Positions 32,733-33,999 of a DNA stretch of 33,999 bases are shown here, piece by piece. The notes under the pieces are model-generated. The model was not told the DNA's origin. It saw only the letters and a list, made by a program, of their open reading frames with translations, and did not search any database. Made by a program: the position numbers and the translations under genes. Numbering within the stretch: position 1 is the stretch's first letter; each line of letters opens with the position of its first letter. The stretch comes from Neobacillus citreus (GTDB taxonomy: Bacteria; Bacillota; Bacilli; Bacillales; Cytobacillaceae): the NCBI RefSeq assembly GCF_018343545.2, contig NZ_JAGYPE020000004.1, forward strand, positions 1 to 33,999, written 5' to 3'.

Positions 32733-33875
32733 ATGCCCGACCTACTTGTTGAAAATGAAATAGAAATTTTAAAAAAGACCGTTCAGTCGTTCATCAAAGA
32801 GCATGTGCTGCCTGCAGAGCTTTCACCGAAAAAATACGTTAGAGACCTGCCAGAAGAAGTCATAACCCGCCTCAAGAAGGTGGCCAAAAGGGCTGGGTTG
32901 GAGGCGTTGCATGCTAAAGCGGAATGGGGTGGTGCCGGTTTATCTTTACCAGTCAGGGCCGTTTTATTGGAGGAGGCAGCTAAGCATCGGCTCGGACTTT
33001 ATCATCCGGCCGCCGATGCATTTGGCGGAGAGTTTCCTAGTTTTTTAGAAAAATGCACTAAACAACAGATTGACACCTATATTAAGCCTGCGATCAGTCA
33101 GGGCAAGGGCTGTTTTGTCGCTGTCTGGGAGGAACAGGAAGATAACCATCTTGAAAATTTAACCGCAATAGCTGTCAGACAAGGAAATGAATGGGTGATA
33201 AACGGCGATAAGGCTTACATCCAAAATATGGACCAATCAACCTTTGGCGTCGTTCTCGTCAATTGCCAATTAGAAGAAGGTGATGCACAGCCAACGTTAT
33301 TTTTGCTCGATGCAGATTTACTAGAAATGAAGGAAACCGTATTGATTGATGTTCAAACAACACACAGTGTTACATTAAATAATTTCCGTGTTCATGACAG
33401 CCAACGAATCGGTGCTGTAGGGGAAGGACTGTCCCTCGTTCGGCACTGGCTGGCAGAATTACAGGTATTGCTCGGAGCCAAAAGCATTGGTATAGCTGTA
33501 AAAGCGCTCGAATACGGAAAACAGTATGCCAAGCTTCGGATTACAAGAGGTAAACCGCTTGCCGAATTTCCAACCATCCGTTCCATGCTGGCTAATGCTG
33601 TATTGAATTTAAAAGCTGCAAGATTAATGGTAGGAGATGCGGCCCATATGGTCGAAGCACTTGAACATAATTGGCAGATTGCCGCGCAAATGGCAAAATT
33701 GCATGCAACGGAAACAGCTTCAAAAGTTATTGATGATGTTCTGCAAATTCATGGTGGCTCGGGTTACGCCGGTGACCTGCCAATCGAAAGATGGTACAAA
33801 GAAATTCGGCTTGCGCGACTAAACCTGCAAAAAGCCGAATCCATAATGGAAGATATTGCGGATACGATTCTATAG
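32733..33875 (+). CDS. Acyl-CoA dehydrogenase-like protein, possibly inactive
   Basis: The 380-residue paralogue of the acyl-CoA dehydrogenase upstream has an N-terminal helical domain with GLEALHAKAEWGGAGLSLP, beta domain WVINGDKAYIQNMDQ, and C-terminal helices with IHGGSGYAGDLPIERWYKEIRLARL. Aligned with the upstream enzyme, the catalytic Asp is replaced by Leu (ARLNLQKAE against ARIYDGADE). The FAD-site CFAMTEPEVSG is reduced to CFVAVWEEQED. Canonical catalytic residues thus look lost, so it may be a partner subunit. ATG 32733 follows GAAGTGAG by a few bases. GTG 32724 is an in-frame alternative. The gene ends before a strong hairpin. Confidence 0.82.
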   Translation: MPDLLVENEIEILKKTVQSFIKEHVLPAELSPKKYVRDLPEEVITRLKKVAKRAGLEALHAKAEWGGAGLSLPVRAVLLEEAAKHRLGLYHPAADAFGGEFPSFLEKCTKQQIDTYIKPAISQGKGCFVAVWEEQEDNHLENLTAIAVRQGNEWVINGDKAYIQNMDQSTFGVVLVNCQLEEGDAQPTLFLLDADLLEMKETVLIDVQTTHSVTLNNFRVHDSQRIGAVGEGLSLVRHWLAELQVLLGAKSIGIAVKALEYGKQYAKLRITRGKPLAEFPTIRSMLANAVLNLKAARLMVGDAAHMVEALEHNWQIAAQMAKLHATETASKVIDDVLQIHGGSGYAGDLPIERWYKEIRLARLNLQKAESIMEDIADTIL

Positions 33876-33882
33876 GCGTGTA

Positions 33883-33937
33883 GAGGTTGTTTCAATGGGG
33901 CACCCCAAAAAGTTTTGAAACAGCCTCGGTATTTTTT
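33883..33937 (+). terminator. Terminator closing the acyl-CoA dehydrogenase operon
   Basis: GAGGTTGTTTCAA (33883-33895) pairs with TTGAAACAGCCTC (33915-33927), with one wobble. A nested GGGGCACCCC hairpin sits in the loop, and GGTATTTTTTG follows. It lies seven bases after the stop. Confidence 0.85.
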
Positions 33938-33999
33938 GAAAATTTCTATTAATGAAGGAATTTTCGATATTAAATTGAATTTTTTAAGAGAGTCGTTAT

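Overview
The window looks like a Bacillaceae chromosome, most like Bacillus or Neobacillus. It has strong AGGAGG-type ribosome binding sites, frequent TTG and GTG starts, sigma-A type promoters, a Bacillus-type 5S rRNA and Bacillus-like protein families. No search was run, so genus and gene names rest on motif recognition.

Bases 1 to about 5839 are the right-hand part of an integrated mobile element. Its codon use is unlike the rest (many CTA, GTA, GCA and ACG codons) and its genes are small. It carries a 5'-cut winged-helix-like gene, two small ORFs, a serine recombinase, an orphan Imm8-type immunity gene on the minus strand, a sigma-like protein, an XRE regulator and a coiled-coil protein. 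It also has two gene-poor stretches of about 700 bases each. It ends at a fragment of tRNA-Leu(CAA) that keeps only the anticodon arm through the 3' end, followed by a 5S rRNA gene. I read this as an attachment site inside a tRNA gene, with the other end and the integrase off the left side.

Bases 6163-18577 are a catabolic cluster, all on the plus strand: a GntR/FadR regulator, the three glycolate oxidase subunits (order E-F-D), malate synthase G, a malic enzyme, a fumarylacetoacetate-hydrolase-fold enzyme, an IclR regulator and a lactate/glycolate permease. Together they can import glycolate (or lactate), oxidise it to glyoxylate, condense that with acetyl-CoA to malate, and return malate to pyruvate. 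This is a nearly self-contained dicarboxylic acid cycle.

Bases 18924-24401 are a three-gene signalling operon: a membrane hybrid histidine kinase (extracytoplasmic sensor, HAMP, GAF, kinase, receiver), a CheR-type methyltransferase, and a receiver-PAS-PAS kinase with a sporulation-kinase-like H-box. The first two resemble the RsbK/RsbM pair of the Bacillus cereus general stress pathway. The third gene replaces the expected PP2C phosphatase. I consider this the most interesting system in the window.

Bases 24434-29226 hold single genes: a double VOC protein, an old yellow enzyme, a membrane protein, a ParB-like protein and a low-molecular-weight tyrosine phosphatase. Between them lie 29-base REP-like palindromes, some as inverted doublets, and a decayed second tRNA-Leu 3' end. 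From 29354 come a protein with two HTH-like modules, a coiled coil and a J domain, and then an acyl-CoA dehydrogenase / APH-like kinase / acyl-CoA dehydrogenase operon related to the fused mammalian ACAD10/ACAD11 proteins. That operon contains an intergenic array with a 21-bp period.
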